Assembly (NCBI RefSeq): GCF_028473605.1 | Contig: NZ_CP097267.1 | Location: 810,501-874,500, forward strand | DNA from: Acidovorax sp. NCPPB 3576 | Lineage (GTDB): Bacteria; Pseudomonadota; Gammaproteobacteria; Burkholderiales; Burkholderiaceae_C | DNA: 64,000 nucleotides | Direction of reading: 5' to 3' | Shown: positions 28,572-36,992 of the stretch, in pieces | How positions within the stretch are numbered: position 1 is the first letter of the stretch | Layout: each line of letters opens with the position of its first letter | Notes under the pieces: generated by a model | What the model was told of the DNA's origin: nothing | The model's database searches: none | The model's input: the letters and a program-made list of their open reading frames with translations, nothing else | Made by a program: the position numbers and the translations under genes

Positions 28572-30008
28572 ATGACAGCACTGGACATCATCATCATGGC
28601 GGCGGGCAAAGGCACGCGCATGAAAAGCCGCACTCCCAAAGTTCTGCAGCGCCTGGCCGGGCGCCCGCTGCTGCGCCATGTGCTGGACCAGGCGGCCAGC
28701 CTGCAGGCGCGGCGCGTGGTGGTGATCACCGGCCACGGCGCGGAGCAGGTGGAGGCCGCCGTCGCCGGCGGTCCGGGCGACGATTCCGGTGCCGGTTTCG
28801 AATTGAAGTTCGCCCGCCAGGAGCCGCAACTGGGCACCGGCCATGCCGTGCAGCAGGCGATGCCCGCGCTGGCGGGCGATGGCACCGTGGTCGTGCTGTC
28901 GGGCGACGTGCCCTTGACCCAGGCCGCCACCCTGCACGCGCTGGTGGAGGCCTCGGCGCAGGAGCGGCTCGCGCTGCTGACCGTGACGCTGCCCGACCCG
29001 GCCGGCTACGGCCGCATCGTGCGCAACGGCGCCGGTGCGGTGCAGGGCATCGTGGAGCACAAGGACGCGAGCGAGGCCCAGCGCGCCATCACCGAGGTGT
29101 ACAGCGGCATCATGGCCGTGCCGGCGCACCGGCTGGCCGGCTGGCTCGCCCGGCTGCGCAACGACAACGCCCAGGGCGAGTACTACCTGACCGACATCGT
29201 CGCCATGGCCGTGGCCGACGGCGTGCCCGTGGCGGCCCACCGCATCACCGACGCGCTGCAGGTCGCCGGCGTGAACAGCCCGCTGCAACTGGCCGAGCTG
29301 GAGCGCGCGCATCAGGCCCGCCAGGCCGCGGCGCTGATGGAGCAGGGCGTGCGCCTGGCCGACCCGGCGCGCTTCGATCTGCGCGACGATGCCCGCATCG
29401 GGGTCCGGGGCCGGCTGGTCTGCGGGCAGGATGTGGAGATCGATGTGAACTGCGTCTTCACCGGCCACGTGGAGCTGGGCGAGGGCGTGCAGATCGGTGC
29501 GCATTGCTGCATCGCCAACGCCACCATCGCGGCGGGCGCGGTGATTCATCCCTACACCCACATCGACGGCGAGAAGGCCGGCGTGCAGGTCGGCCCGGGT
29601 GCGCTCGTCGGCCCGTTCGCCCGACTGCGCCCCGGTGCCCAACTGGGGCGCGAGGTGCACATCGGCAACTTCGTCGAGGTGAAGAACTCCACGCTGGCCG
29701 ATGGCGCCAAGGCCAACCACCTGGCCTACCTGGGCGATGCCACCGTGGGCGAGCGCGTCAACTACGGCGCGGGCAGCATCACCGCCAACTACGACGGCGC
29801 CAACAAGTTCCGTACCGTCATCGAGGCGGACGTGCACATCGGCAGCAACAGCGTGCTGGTGGCTCCCGTCACCATCGGCGCCGGTGGCACCGTGGGCGGA
29901 GGCTCCACCATCACCAAAGACGTTCCTCCCGGCGCTCTGGGCGTTGCGCGGGGCCGGCAGGCCATCATCGAAGACTGGAAACGCCCCGCCAAGGTGCCCA
30001 AGGCCTGA
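28572..30008 (+). CDS. glmU: Bifunctional GlmU: GlcN-1-P acetyltransferase / GlcNAc-1-P uridyltransferase
   Basis: 478 residues from MTALDIIIMAAGKGTRMKS at 28572. It makes UDP-GlcNAc, the precursor for peptidoglycan and LPS, in two steps. The N-terminal uridyltransferase domain (~1-235) has LDIIIMAAGKGTRMKSRTPK, GTGHAVQQ and SGDVPLT. The C-terminal left-handed beta-helix (~260-460) has hexapeptide repeats, KAGVQVGPGALVGPFARLRP and NYGAGSITANYDG with the catalytic His region. It lies 3 bp ahead of a histidine kinase gene and about 1.5 kb from glmS, which supplies GlcN-6-P. Confidence 0.98.
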   Translation: MTALDIIIMAAGKGTRMKSRTPKVLQRLAGRPLLRHVLDQAASLQARRVVVITGHGAEQVEAAVAGGPGDDSGAGFELKFARQEPQLGTGHAVQQAMPALAGDGTVVVLSGDVPLTQAATLHALVEASAQERLALLTVTLPDPAGYGRIVRNGAGAVQGIVEHKDASEAQRAITEVYSGIMAVPAHRLAGWLARLRNDNAQGEYYLTDIVAMAVADGVPVAAHRITDALQVAGVNSPLQLAELERAHQARQAAALMEQGVRLADPARFDLRDDARIGVRGRLVCGQDVEIDVNCVFTGHVELGEGVQIGAHCCIANATIAAGAVIHPYTHIDGEKAGVQVGPGALVGPFARLRPGAQLGREVHIGNFVEVKNSTLADGAKANHLAYLGDATVGERVNYGAGSITANYDGANKFRTVIEADVHIGSNSVLVAPVTIGAGGTVGGGSTITKDVPPGALGVARGRQAIIEDWKRPAKVPKA

Positions 30009-30011
30009 GCC

Positions 30012-30884
30012 ATGGACGGCCCCCGCAGCGATCTGCCGGATGAAGCGGGCCGCGCGCAGGCCGATGAGGTGGCGCGCCTGCGCGCAGAGCTGGACGCGGC
30101 GCGGCAGGAGCAAGAGGCGTTCTTGCGGGCGGTGTCGCACGATCTGCGCGCGCCGGTGCGCCACATCCTCGCCTACGGCCGGCTGGTGCGGGAGACCGTG
30201 GCAGACAGCAATGCCGATCCCGAGGCGTTGCAGTTTCTGGACACCATTGCGCAGGCTGGCCAGCAGCTGGGCGGCATGATCGATGGGCTGATCCAGCTGG
30301 GGCGCATCGGCTCGGCTCCGGCCACGCCGGGCCTGGTCGAACTGGGCCCGGCGCTGCACCGTGCGGTGGCCGCGGCGCGGACTGCCGCGGCTGCCGCATC
30401 CATCCCCAAAAATGCAGCCGCGAAGACGCCTGCCGAAGAGGAATCGGCCACGGCCTGGATCAACACCGTGCAATGGGATCTGCCTGCGGCCCAAGCCTGC
30501 CCCGCGCTGTGGGCCGACGCGGGCTGGCTGCAAGAGGTGCTGGTGGCGTTGCTGGACAACGCCCTCAAGTTCTCTCGCGGGTCGCAGCCGCCGCGCATCG
30601 CCGTGCAGGTGCGTGCGGCATCGGGCGATCGCATCGCCATCACGGTGCAGGACAACGGCGCTGGTTTTCCCACGGCGCAGGCGGGGCAACTGTTCCAGGT
30701 GTTCCAGCGGCTGCATCCGGCCAGCCAGTTCGAGGGCCTGGGCTTGGGCTTGGTGCGGTGCCGGCGTCTCGTGGCGCGCATGGGCGGCAGCATCGACATC
30801 AGTGCAGCGCCCCAGCAAGGCTGCACGGTGTGCGTGCAGTTGCCGGCCACAGGGCCCACGGCGCCAAACGCCGTTAGCGGCTGA
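30012..30884 (+). CDS. Soluble sensor histidine kinase
   Basis: 290 residues without membrane helices. A short N-terminal coiled coil (AQADEVARLRAELDAARQEQ) leads to the HisKA domain with FLRAVSHDLRAPVRHILAYG (phospho-acceptor His near residue 45), then an HATPase domain: LVALLDNALKFSRG (N box), VQDNGAGF (G1) and FEGLGLGLVRCRRLVARMGG (G2). It resembles the transmitter module of bacteriophytochrome-type kinases but has no PAS/GAF sensor. It follows glmU by 3 bp, so it may be co-expressed, and no response regulator is adjacent. The signal probably comes from another protein. Confidence 0.9.
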   Translation: MDGPRSDLPDEAGRAQADEVARLRAELDAARQEQEAFLRAVSHDLRAPVRHILAYGRLVRETVADSNADPEALQFLDTIAQAGQQLGGMIDGLIQLGRIGSAPATPGLVELGPALHRAVAAARTAAAAASIPKNAAAKTPAEEESATAWINTVQWDLPAAQACPALWADAGWLQEVLVALLDNALKFSRGSQPPRIAVQVRAASGDRIAITVQDNGAGFPTAQAGQLFQVFQRLHPASQFEGLGLGLVRCRRLVARMGGSIDISAAPQQGCTVCVQLPATGPTAPNAVSG

Positions 30885-30914
30885 CCCGTCTCACGCAGCG
30901 CCGCTGGGCTGCGA

Positions 30915-31427
30915 TCACGGTGCGCGGCTCGCGGCGATGGCCGGGCGAACGCACGGCACCTTCGGCTCGAACTTGCTGCGCTTGAGGCTGAAAAACGCCT
31001 TCACATTGCGCGCGTTGCCATCGCCGGAGAACAGGCGCTGGGCCAGGGCCAGGTAGCCCGGTATGTCCTGCGCGTAAACCACCAGAACGAAGTCCGGCCC
31101 GGGCGAAACGCGGTAGCACTGCTGCACCGCCGCCTCCGGTTGCATGCGCTGCTCGAACGCTGCCAGGCGCTCGGCGTCCTGCCGGTCCAGCGTTACTTCC
31201 ACGATCGCGGTGATTCCGTGGCCCAGGTGGCGCGCCAAGGCATCGGGTTGGACCAGGGCCACCTCTCGCTCGATCAATCCTGTCTCGCGCAGGCGCTTGA
31301 CCCGGCGAAGGCAGGTGGGGGGCGACACGCGAACCGCTGCAGCCAGGGTCTGGTTGCTCGCCGTGGCATCGTCTTGCAAGGCATTCAGCAGTTGGAGATC
31401 GATGTCATCAAGAAATAGTGAATCCAT
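30915..31427 (-). CDS. Lrp/AsnC-family transcription regulator
   Basis: 170 residues. The N-terminal HTH is LDDIDLQLLNALQDDATASN with VRVSPPTCLRRVKRLRETGL, and the C-terminal RAM/Lrp ligand-binding domain is ~65-150 (GITAIVEVTLDRQDAERLAAF, VSPGPDFVLVVYAQDIPGYL). These proteins form octamers and usually respond to an amino acid. It is divergent from glmS, and the 138-bp AT-rich spacer contains two copies of a near-palindrome (31442-31455 and 31471-31484). That suggests self-regulation and possibly control of glmS. The C-terminal ~20 residues are an extra Arg/Pro tail. Confidence 0.92.
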   Translation of the reverse strand: MDSLFLDDIDLQLLNALQDDATASNQTLAAAVRVSPPTCLRRVKRLRETGLIEREVALVQPDALARHLGHGITAIVEVTLDRQDAERLAAFEQRMQPEAAVQQCYRVSPGPDFVLVVYAQDIPGYLALAQRLFSGDGNARNVKAFFSLKRSKFEPKVPCVRPAIAASRAP

Positions 31428-31441
31428 TTTGGTGATTTTAT

Positions 31442-31484
31442 GGAATTTAATTTCATGTGATGTGAATGGAGAAATTTAATTTCA
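31442..31484. promoter_or_regulatory. Paired AT-rich near-palindromes between lrp-like gene and glmS
   Basis: GGAATTTAATTTCA (31442-31455) and GAAATTTAATTTCA (31471-31484) differ by one base; the second is close to a perfect inverted repeat (GAAAT/ATTTC). They are 29 bp apart, about three helical turns, so both lie on one face of the DNA. Sequence and spacing suit an Lrp/AsnC operator, and the regulator gene is adjacent. The whole spacer to 31560 is far more AT-rich than its surroundings and would also carry promoters for both genes. Confidence 0.55.
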
Positions 31485-31565
31485 TTTAATTGTTAAATAA
31501 TATAGAGATATTTCTTGGCGCTCTGCCTACCATCGCCTATTCACATTCCTTTCAGGAGATCGACC

Positions 31566-33488
31566 ATGTGCGGCATCGTCGGCGCGGTATCCACGCGCAA
31601 CATCGTTCCCATCCTCGTGCAGGGTCTGCAGCGCCTGGAATACCGCGGCTACGACTCCTGCGGTGTCGCCATCCACGATGCCAGCCTGGGAGCGTCGCGC
31701 ACCGGCGGCCTGCGCCGTGCCCGCAGCACGGCCCGCGTGGCCGAACTGCTGGAGCAGGTGAATTCCGAGCATGTCGAGGGGGCCACCGGCATCGCCCACA
31801 CGCGCTGGGCCACGCATGGCGCGCCGGCCGTACACAACGCCCATCCGCACTTCAGCCACGGCACGGGCGCGGGCGATCCGGCGGCGGACGAGCCGCTTCG
31901 CCTGGGCCGCGTTGCGCTGGTGCACAACGGCATCATCGAAAATCATGAAGAACTGCGCGCTGCGTTGCAAGCGCGTGGCTACACCTTCACCAGCCAGACG
32001 GACACCGAAGTCATTGCCCACCTGATGGACAGCCACTACAGCGGAGACCTGTTCCAGGCCGTGCAGGCTGCCGTCACGCAATTGCACGGTGCCTACGCGA
32101 TCGCCGTCATCCACAAGGACGAGCCGCACCGCGTGGTGGGCGCGCGGGCCGGCTCGCCGCTCATCCTGGGTGTGGGGCAGGGCGAGCATTTCCTGGCCAG
32201 CGATGCCATGGCGCTCGCCGGCGTGACCGACCAGATCGTGTACCTGGAAGAGGGCGACCTGGTGGACCTGCAGCTGGGCCGTTACTGGATCGTGGGCAAG
32301 GGCGGACAGCCGCTGGAGGCACACCGTCGCCCGGTGCGCACCGTGCAGGCGCACAGCGGCGCCGCTGAATTGGGACCCTACCGCCACTACATGCAAAAGG
32401 AAATCTTCGAGCAGCCCCGCGCCATCGCCGACACGCTGGAAGGCGTGCGCGGCATCGTGCCCGAGCTGTTCGACGGCGCCCCTGGGCTGGACGGCGAGCC
32501 CGGCGCCGCGGCCTGGCGTGTGTTCAAAGACATCGACTCCGTACTCATCCTGGCATGCGGCACCAGCTACTACAGCGGCTGCACGGCCAAGTACTGGCTG
32601 GAGTCCATTGCCGGCATTCCCACCCAGGTGGAGGTGGCCAGCGAATACCGATACCGCACGAGCGTGCCGAACCCGCGCACGCTGGTCGTCACCATCAGCC
32701 AATCGGGCGAAACGGCCGACACGCTGGCTGCGCTGCGCCACGCGCAAAGCCTGGGCATGCTGCACACGCTCACCATCTGCAACGTGTCCACCAGCGCCAT
32801 GGTGCGAGAGTGCAAACTGGCCTACATCACGCGTGCCGGCGTCGAGATCGGAGTGGCCTCCACCAAGGCATTCACCACCCAGCTGGCCGGGCTGTTTCTG
32901 CTCACGCTCGCCATTGCGCAATCGCGCGGCCGTCTGAGCGACGATCAGGAAGCCGAGCACCTGAAGGCCATGCGCCACCTGCCCGTCGCGTTGCAGGCGG
33001 TGCTGGCGCTCGAGCCGCAGATCATCAGCTGGGCCGAGGACTTCGCTCGCATGGAAAACGCGCTCTTCCTGGGCCGCGGGCTGCATTACCCCATCGCGCT
33101 CGAAGGCGCATTGAAACTCAAGGAAATCAGCTACATCCATGCCGAGGCATACCCGGCAGGGGAACTCAAGCACGGTCCCCTGGCCCTGGTCACCAGCGCC
33201 ATGCCGATCGTGACGGTTGCCCCCAACGACACCCTGCTGGAAAAGCTCAAGAGCAACATGCAGGAAGTGCGCGCGCGCGGCGGCGTGCTGTATGTGCTGG
33301 CCGATGGCGACACGCGGATCGAAAGCGGCGAGGGCCTGCATGTGATCCGCATGCCCGAGCACTACGGGCCGCTGTCGCCACTGCTGCACGTGGTGCCGCT
33401 GCAATTGCTGGCGTATCACACGGCTTGTGCGCGGGGAACGGACGTGGACAAGCCGCGTAACTTGGCGAAGAGCGTGACGGTGGAGTGA
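31566..33488 (+). CDS. glmS: Glutamine-fructose-6-phosphate aminotransferase (isomerizing)
   Basis: 640 residues from [15 protein letters not shown] at 31566, where Cys2 becomes the N-terminal nucleophile. It makes glucosamine-6-phosphate from fructose-6-phosphate and glutamine, the first step to UDP-GlcNAc. The glutaminase domain (~1-240) has [20 protein letters not shown] and [13 protein letters not shown]; the two SIS isomerase domains follow ([25 protein letters not shown]) with the C-terminal [11 protein letters not shown]. The divergent Lrp/AsnC gene and palindromes suggest regulation by that protein. Bacterial glmS often has a ribozyme in Firmicutes, but none is seen here. An IS3 element lies 54 bp downstream. 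Confidence 0.98.
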   Translation: MCGIVGAVSTRNIVPILVQGLQRLEYRGYDSCGVAIHDASLGASRTGGLRRARSTARVAELLEQVNSEHVEGATGIAHTRWATHGAPAVHNAHPHFSHGTGAGDPAADEPLRLGRVALVHNGIIENHEELRAALQARGYTFTSQTDTEVIAHLMDSHYSGDLFQAVQAAVTQLHGAYAIAVIHKDEPHRVVGARAGSPLILGVGQGEHFLASDAMALAGVTDQIVYLEEGDLVDLQLGRYWIVGKGGQPLEAHRRPVRTVQAHSGAAELGPYRHYMQKEIFEQPRAIADTLEGVRGIVPELFDGAPGLDGEPGAAAWRVFKDIDSVLILACGTSYYSGCTAKYWLESIAGIPTQVEVASEYRYRTSVPNPRTLVVTISQSGETADTLAALRHAQSLGMLHTLTICNVSTSAMVRECKLAYITRAGVEIGVASTKAFTTQLAGLFLLTLAIAQSRGRLSDDQEAEHLKAMRHLPVALQAVLALEPQIISWAEDFARMENALFLGRGLHYPIALEGALKLKEISYIHAEAYPAGELKHGPLALVTSAMPIVTVAPNDTLLEKLKSNMQEVRARGGVLYVLADGDTRIESGEGLHVIRMPEHYGPLSPLLHVVPLQLLAYHTACARGTDVDKPRNLAKSVTVE

Positions 33489-33542
33489 GGGGGCGGCTGC
33501 TGTCCCGTTGTGTGACTCCAACAAATAAAGTCCGTCGGGCAC

Positions 33543-33556
33543 TGAATCGCCCCGGC
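33543..33556. repeat. Left inverted repeat of the IS3 element
   Basis: TGAATCGCCCCGGC pairs with 34761-34774. Imperfect pairing continues inward for about 20 bp (CTAGACACTT and GAGCC). Confidence 0.88.
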
Positions 33557-33560
33557 ATTC

Positions 33561-34436
33561 CTAGACACTTTTGAGCCGTTGGGAATGTTGCTGTTCGAAC
33601 TCTACAGCTGATAGTCCCGCCGCCGATGAATGTCGGCGCTTTGAGTTGTAGAACATTTCAATGTAGTTGAAGACATCAGCTCGCGCATCGTCACGGGTGT
33701 CGTAGACCCGCCTGCGGATGCGCTCGCGCTTGAGCAGTTGGAAGAAGCTCTCGGCCACTGCGTTGTCGTGGCAGTTGCCACGGCGGCTCATGCTGTTGAC
33801 CAGGTTGTGGTCGAGCAGGAAGGTCTGCCACTCGTGGCCGGTGAACTGACAGCCCTGATCGGAATGAACCATGACAGGCGCATGCGGCTGGCGGCGCCAT
33901 AGTGCCATCAGCAGTGCATCGAGGACCAGGCTCGTGTCAATGCGGCTACCCATGGACCAGCCCACTACTTGGCGCGAGAACAGATCGACCACAACCGCCA
34001 GGTACAGCCAGCCTTCGTGGGTTCGGATGTAGGTGATGTCCGTGACCCAGGACTGATTGGGCCCAGCCACCTTGAACTGACGCTGCAGGTGGTTTGGCGC
34101 GACCACCGCGGGCTTGCCACCTCGCAGTCCAGGCCTGCGGCCGTAGCCCGTCTGCGAGCGCAGACCTTCGAGCTTGAGCAACCGCGCCACGCGATGCTTG
34201 CCGCAGCGCTCACCCAGGTCGCGCATGTCCAGCGTGAGCTTGCGGTAGCCATAGACACCGCCGCTCTCCAGCCATGCTTGTTTGAGCAAGCCCAGCAGCC
34301 TCTGGTTGTCCTTGGCCCGTGGACTCTGCGGCGCTGCCTTCCACGCGTAGTAGCCGCTGGGGTGCAGCTGCATCACCTTGCACATGCGCCGCACGCTGTG
34401 CTCCTGCGCATGGCGCAGGATGAATGCGTACCTCAC
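33561..34436 (-). CDS. IS3-family transposase OrfB (integrase core)
   Basis: 291 residues, starting with GTG at 34436 that overlaps the orfA stop (GTGA). It contains the HTH_21 segment at the N-terminus and the rve integrase core with the DDE triad: SWVTDITYIRTHEGW (first Asp), MVHSDQGCQFTGHEW (second Asp) and ESFFQLLKRERI (Glu). It catalyses strand transfer of the element. OrfB is in the -1 frame relative to orfA, and a slippery run (A7G at 34466-34473, minus strand) lies just upstream in orfA, so the OrfAB fusion transposase can be made by programmed frameshifting. The gene appears intact. Confidence 0.95.
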   Translation of the reverse strand: MRYAFILRHAQEHSVRRMCKVMQLHPSGYYAWKAAPQSPRAKDNQRLLGLLKQAWLESGGVYGYRKLTLDMRDLGERCGKHRVARLLKLEGLRSQTGYGRRPGLRGGKPAVVAPNHLQRQFKVAGPNQSWVTDITYIRTHEGWLYLAVVVDLFSRQVVGWSMGSRIDTSLVLDALLMALWRRQPHAPVMVHSDQGCQFTGHEWQTFLLDHNLVNSMSRRGNCHDNAVAESFFQLLKRERIRRRVYDTRDDARADVFNYIEMFYNSKRRHSSAAGLSAVEFEQQHSQRLKSV

Positions 34437-34711
34437 CCGGACTGCCTGGCAAAGTACGCGGCGGCTTTTTTTAGGATGTCACGCTCCTCGGTCACGCGCT
34501 TGAGTTCAGCCTTCAGCCGCCGCAGCTCCTCGGTCTGGGACGTCTGCATCTGTCGTTCTGGCGCGGGCACCGCATAGGCCTTGATCCACTTGTACAGGCT
34601 GTGCTGGCTCACGCCGATTCGGGTGGGCACATCGGCCACCCGATGGCCTCGCTCCGTGATCTGCTTGACCGCTTCGATCTTGAATTCTTCGGGATATGGC
34701 TGCTTTGTCAT
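34433..34711 (-). CDS. IS3-family transposase OrfA
   Basis: 92 residues. N-terminal HTH: YPEEFKIEAVKQITERG and VADVPTRIGVSQHSLYKWI, which binds the element ends; a leucine-zipper-like C-terminal part (EELRRLKAELKRVTEERDIL). The codons CTA AAA AAA G near the end form a -1 slippery site. The start lies 50 bp inside the right inverted repeat. Confidence 0.95.
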   Translation of the reverse strand: MTKQPYPEEFKIEAVKQITERGHRVADVPTRIGVSQHSLYKWIKAYAVPAPERQMQTSQTEELRRLKAELKRVTEERDILKKAAAYFARQSG

Positions 34712-34760
34712 GGCACCTCCTATTGAGCCTCAGGTTTGAGGCTCGAAGGTGTCTAGTTCA

Positions 34761-34774
34761 GCCGGGGCGATTCA
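34761..34774. repeat. Right inverted repeat of the IS3 element
   Basis: GCCGGGGCGATTCA is the perfect complement of 33543-33556. The next base outward is A, and the flank gives no target duplication with the left side. Confidence 0.88.
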
Positions 34775-34925
34775 AATACGATTTCAGGCAATGCGATCGG
34801 AGGCTGAAAAAAAGCCAACTGGCGACCAGCCGGCGCCGGGCATGCTCGTCCGCCCCGGTTAGGCTATCCGCCTTGCGGCCACCGCTTCAGGACGAGCGCG
34901 TCTTGCCGATAACCAGGAGGTTACG

Positions 34926-35516
34926 ATGAAAAGCCTCCTCGCTCTGCTGCTGGCCAGCGCCTGCTTCCAGGCGCAGCCCGCCAACCTGCCGCCCTGCGAC
35001 AAGGCGGTGCGGTTCATTGCGGCTTGGTTCGCCGACCCGGAAGTGGACAACGCCAAGCCGGCCGCCGAACTGACGAAGATCGGCGCGGGCGCCGGCCGCA
35101 GCGGTACGCAACTCGGCCACGTCGTTGTCGAGACCAAGCTGGCGGTGATGCCGCAGACCAGTTGCCAGGGCGTCGTCGTGCGGCTGGATTACATCAAACC
35201 GGTACTGCGCGTGGCCAGCGAGATCCCGCCGGGCAGCTGTGCCTATGCGCACGTGATGAAACACGAGCAGACGCATGTGCGCATTCACCGCGACATCGCG
35301 CGCCAGTTCCGCGAGCTGGACTATCCCTGGGCCTCGGGCGGCAGTAGCGCGGGCATCCTGGTATACGCAAAACAGGAACTCGACCGCCTGATGCAAGCCC
35401 AGGTGCTGTTCGACAACCCCGAGGAATACGCCAGCAACTTCAGCGCGTGCGGTGGTGAGATCGCGCGGCTGGTGAAGCCCGCGACGTCTACCAAGTCGGG
35501 GCAGACACCGGGTTGA
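34926..35516 (+). CDS. Small secreted HExxH protein (putative zinc peptidase-like)
   Basis: 196 residues with a signal peptide (MKSLLALLLASACFQAQPA) and a strong ribosome site (AGGAGG). Near residue 116 it has VMKHEQTHVRIHRDIARQF, an HExxH zinc motif followed by a second His, as in DUF922-like secreted zinc-dependent peptidases. Four or five cysteines suggest disulphides in the periplasm. The fold and catalytic role are inferred from the motif only, since the rest is not recognised. It is a lone gene between the IS3 element and a stretch of mobile-element debris, so it may have been transferred. Confidence 0.75.
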   Translation: MKSLLALLLASACFQAQPANLPPCDKAVRFIAAWFADPEVDNAKPAAELTKIGAGAGRSGTQLGHVVVETKLAVMPQTSCQGVVVRLDYIKPVLRVASEIPPGSCAYAHVMKHEQTHVRIHRDIARQFRELDYPWASGGSSAGILVYAKQELDRLMQAQVLFDNPEEYASNFSACGGEIARLVKPATSTKSGQTPG

Positions 35517-35758
35517 GGCAACCGCCTTCCGCGAGGGCTGATTGGTCGCGCCTTGGGCTGGACCAGACTGATGCCGACGGTCAGGCTTGCTGCCGCCGAG
35601 ACCGGAGCGAGCCACCGCGCCGACCTTCGACTGCGCCACTTGTTCCGCCCCCGCACCCAACAGGCGTGTGGGGATAGAGCCACTCGTGTGGCTCACGGGG
35701 TCGTCGGCAAATGAGTCAAAAGTGGCTTACTTCTGCATCGTCGCCAACAGGCCTGCTT

Positions 35759-35815
35759 GTTGATTTCCACGCAAACCTGCCCCTCCGTGGGGGGCACTTC
35801 TGCGTGGAAATCAAC
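35759..35815. repeat. Perfect 15-bp inverted repeat
   Basis: GTTGATTTCCACGCA (35759-35773) and TGCGTGGAAATCAAC (35801-35815) flank a 27-nt loop. The stem is too long and non-GC-rich for a typical terminator and no T run follows. The neighbourhood suggests an insertion-sequence end or recombinase site. Confidence 0.7.
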
Positions 35816-35870
35816 ATGGAGGCGTCCCATTCGCGGCATAGATGTTGTTTCGAAAGGCTCCGATGGGACT

Positions 35871-36035
35871 ATGGGCATCTGGCTGGCCGCACGTCGGTTG
35901 CACCAAGGCCGCTTCCATTGGCCCTCACCGGGCGGCACGGCGCAGCAACGCCTGCAGCTTGAGCAACTCGACGCGCTCCTGCTGGGCCTGCCGTGTCAGC
36001 GTGTCAGCGAGGATGGTGTAATCACAGTCACCTGA
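35871..36035 (+). pseudogene. IS66-family TnpB remnant
   Basis: The frame encodes MGIWLAARRLHQGRFHWP, then LEQLDALLLGLPCQR. This matches the C-terminal half of IS66 Orf2/TnpB ('GLWL-RRL-GRF-WP ... QLDAL--GL-WQR'). The N-terminal half is missing and no tnpC follows, so the gene is broken. Recognition is from memory of the family, and an alignment would settle it. Confidence 0.6.
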
Positions 36036-36481
36036 CGCGTGCCGCGGCAGTGGCCATCAATCGGGAGATATGCCAATAGCTGGGCGATGGTTGGTTGGAC
36101 AGACTCTTCCCATGGAAGTCGCCACCGATAGAAGAACTCCGCGAAAAGTTGCCCTGAAAGTCTCTCAACAATTTCCGCAATGTTCGCAGCTCCGCCACTC
36201 AGCAGTTCTCCCTGATAGTGGGAGCAGGAAGGTTTTCTATGTCAGCTGGTATCCGTCAAGGCCTTGGTATCCAAGGCGAGTCGCTAGGCCGCATGGATGC
36301 TGGGTCGGTGTTTACGACTTTAAATACCCAGAATAGTTGTGATTCTGGGCCGTGGTCGCCGCAGGTGCTTCGGCGGATTGACTTGTCGCAATGCAGGTCT
36401 GCAAGCGAACTGCTAAAACGGGCATCGGCAGGCTTTCGGGGGGCGTAAAAATCAGGCCGGCCTCCACTCTCATTTCCCCGA

Positions 36482-36862
36482 ATGGGCACTCTCATGTTCG
36501 ATCACATCGGCATCCGCGCCAGCGATAGCGAGGCCAGCGAAACCTTCTTCTTGCGCGCTCTGGCGCCGCTGGAGATCGCCGTGGCGATGAAAGGTCCCCA
36601 TGGAGTGGGCTTGGGCAAGAACGGCAAGCCCTCGCTCTGGATCTACGGCAGCAAAGACCACCCGGTTCCGCTGCATCTTGCGTTCGCGGCAGAACGCCGC
36701 AGCCAAGTCGATGCGTTCTACCGTGCAGCCATCGAAGCAGGTGGCGAGGACAACGGTCCCCCAGGACTGCGCATGCACTATCACCCCCACTACTACGCCG
36801 CTTTCGTCATCGCGCCCGACGGCCACAACATCGAAGTGGTATGCCATCTGCCTGAGAACTGA
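36482..36862 (+). CDS. VOC/glyoxalase-fold protein
   Basis: 126 residues, or 122 if translation starts at the ATG at 36494 (MFDHIGIRASDSEASETFF), which better matches the family N-terminus. One vicinal-oxygen-chelate domain: DHIGIRASD near the start, HLAFAAERRSQVDAFYRAAI, LRMHYHPHYYAAFVIAPDGH and NIEVVCH at the end. The metal ligands (His, Glu) are in their usual places. Such proteins include glyoxalases, dioxygenases and resistance proteins; the substrate cannot be told. It is followed by the histidine kinase gene 130 bp on. Confidence 0.85.
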   Translation: MGTLMFDHIGIRASDSEASETFFLRALAPLEIAVAMKGPHGVGLGKNGKPSLWIYGSKDHPVPLHLAFAAERRSQVDAFYRAAIEAGGEDNGPPGLRMHYHPHYYAAFVIAPDGHNIEVVCHLPEN

Positions 36863-36992
36863 ACGCAGCGAAGCAGGTGGCATAGCGATTCGAGGCGTTG
36901 ATGAATGTCAGGGCCATCGATGTCAACAATGCCACAAGACGCCGATGTTGCGGCTGCTTCTCCCCGACACCCGATGGCGCCACAATGGCCGC

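Larger units (their letters stand above)
33543..34774 (-). mobile_element. IS3-family insertion sequence
   Basis: A complete 1232-bp element bounded by inverted repeats: TGAATCGCCCCGGC at 33543-33556 and its complement at 34761-34774, with further matching inside (CTAGACAC). It carries orfA and orfB in overlapping frames. The flanks (CAC to the left, AAT to the right) show no 3-4 bp target duplication, so the copy may have come through recombination between two elements or a deletion next to it. It sits between glmS and a small secreted protein gene, at the edge of an accessory region. Confidence 0.92.
35517..36481. other. Degenerate intergenic region with mobile-element debris
   Basis: 965 bp without an intact gene. 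It contains a perfect 15-bp inverted repeat (35759-35815), an IS66 TnpB-like remnant (35871-36035) and a second inverted repeat, CCCAGAAT/ATTCTGGG at 36327-36334 and 36342-36349. No long frame has convincing coding features. The stretch 35695-35760 may be the end of another element, but I cannot name it. Confidence 0.6.

Noticed and set aside
28449..30818. 789-codon minus-strand frame opposite glmU and the histidine kinase
   Set aside because: Antisense artefact with low-complexity composition; both genes on the other strand are well supported.
31527..33542. 671-codon minus-strand frame opposite glmS
   Set aside because: Antisense to a clear glmS gene with invariant motifs.
36327..36349. CCCAGAAT/ATTCTGGG inverted repeat as a terminator
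   Set aside because: No T run follows it and no intact gene ends just upstream.
36600..36992. Upstream extension of the RsbRD kinase frame
   Set aside because: It overlaps the VOC gene in another frame, and the family N-terminus begins at 36993.
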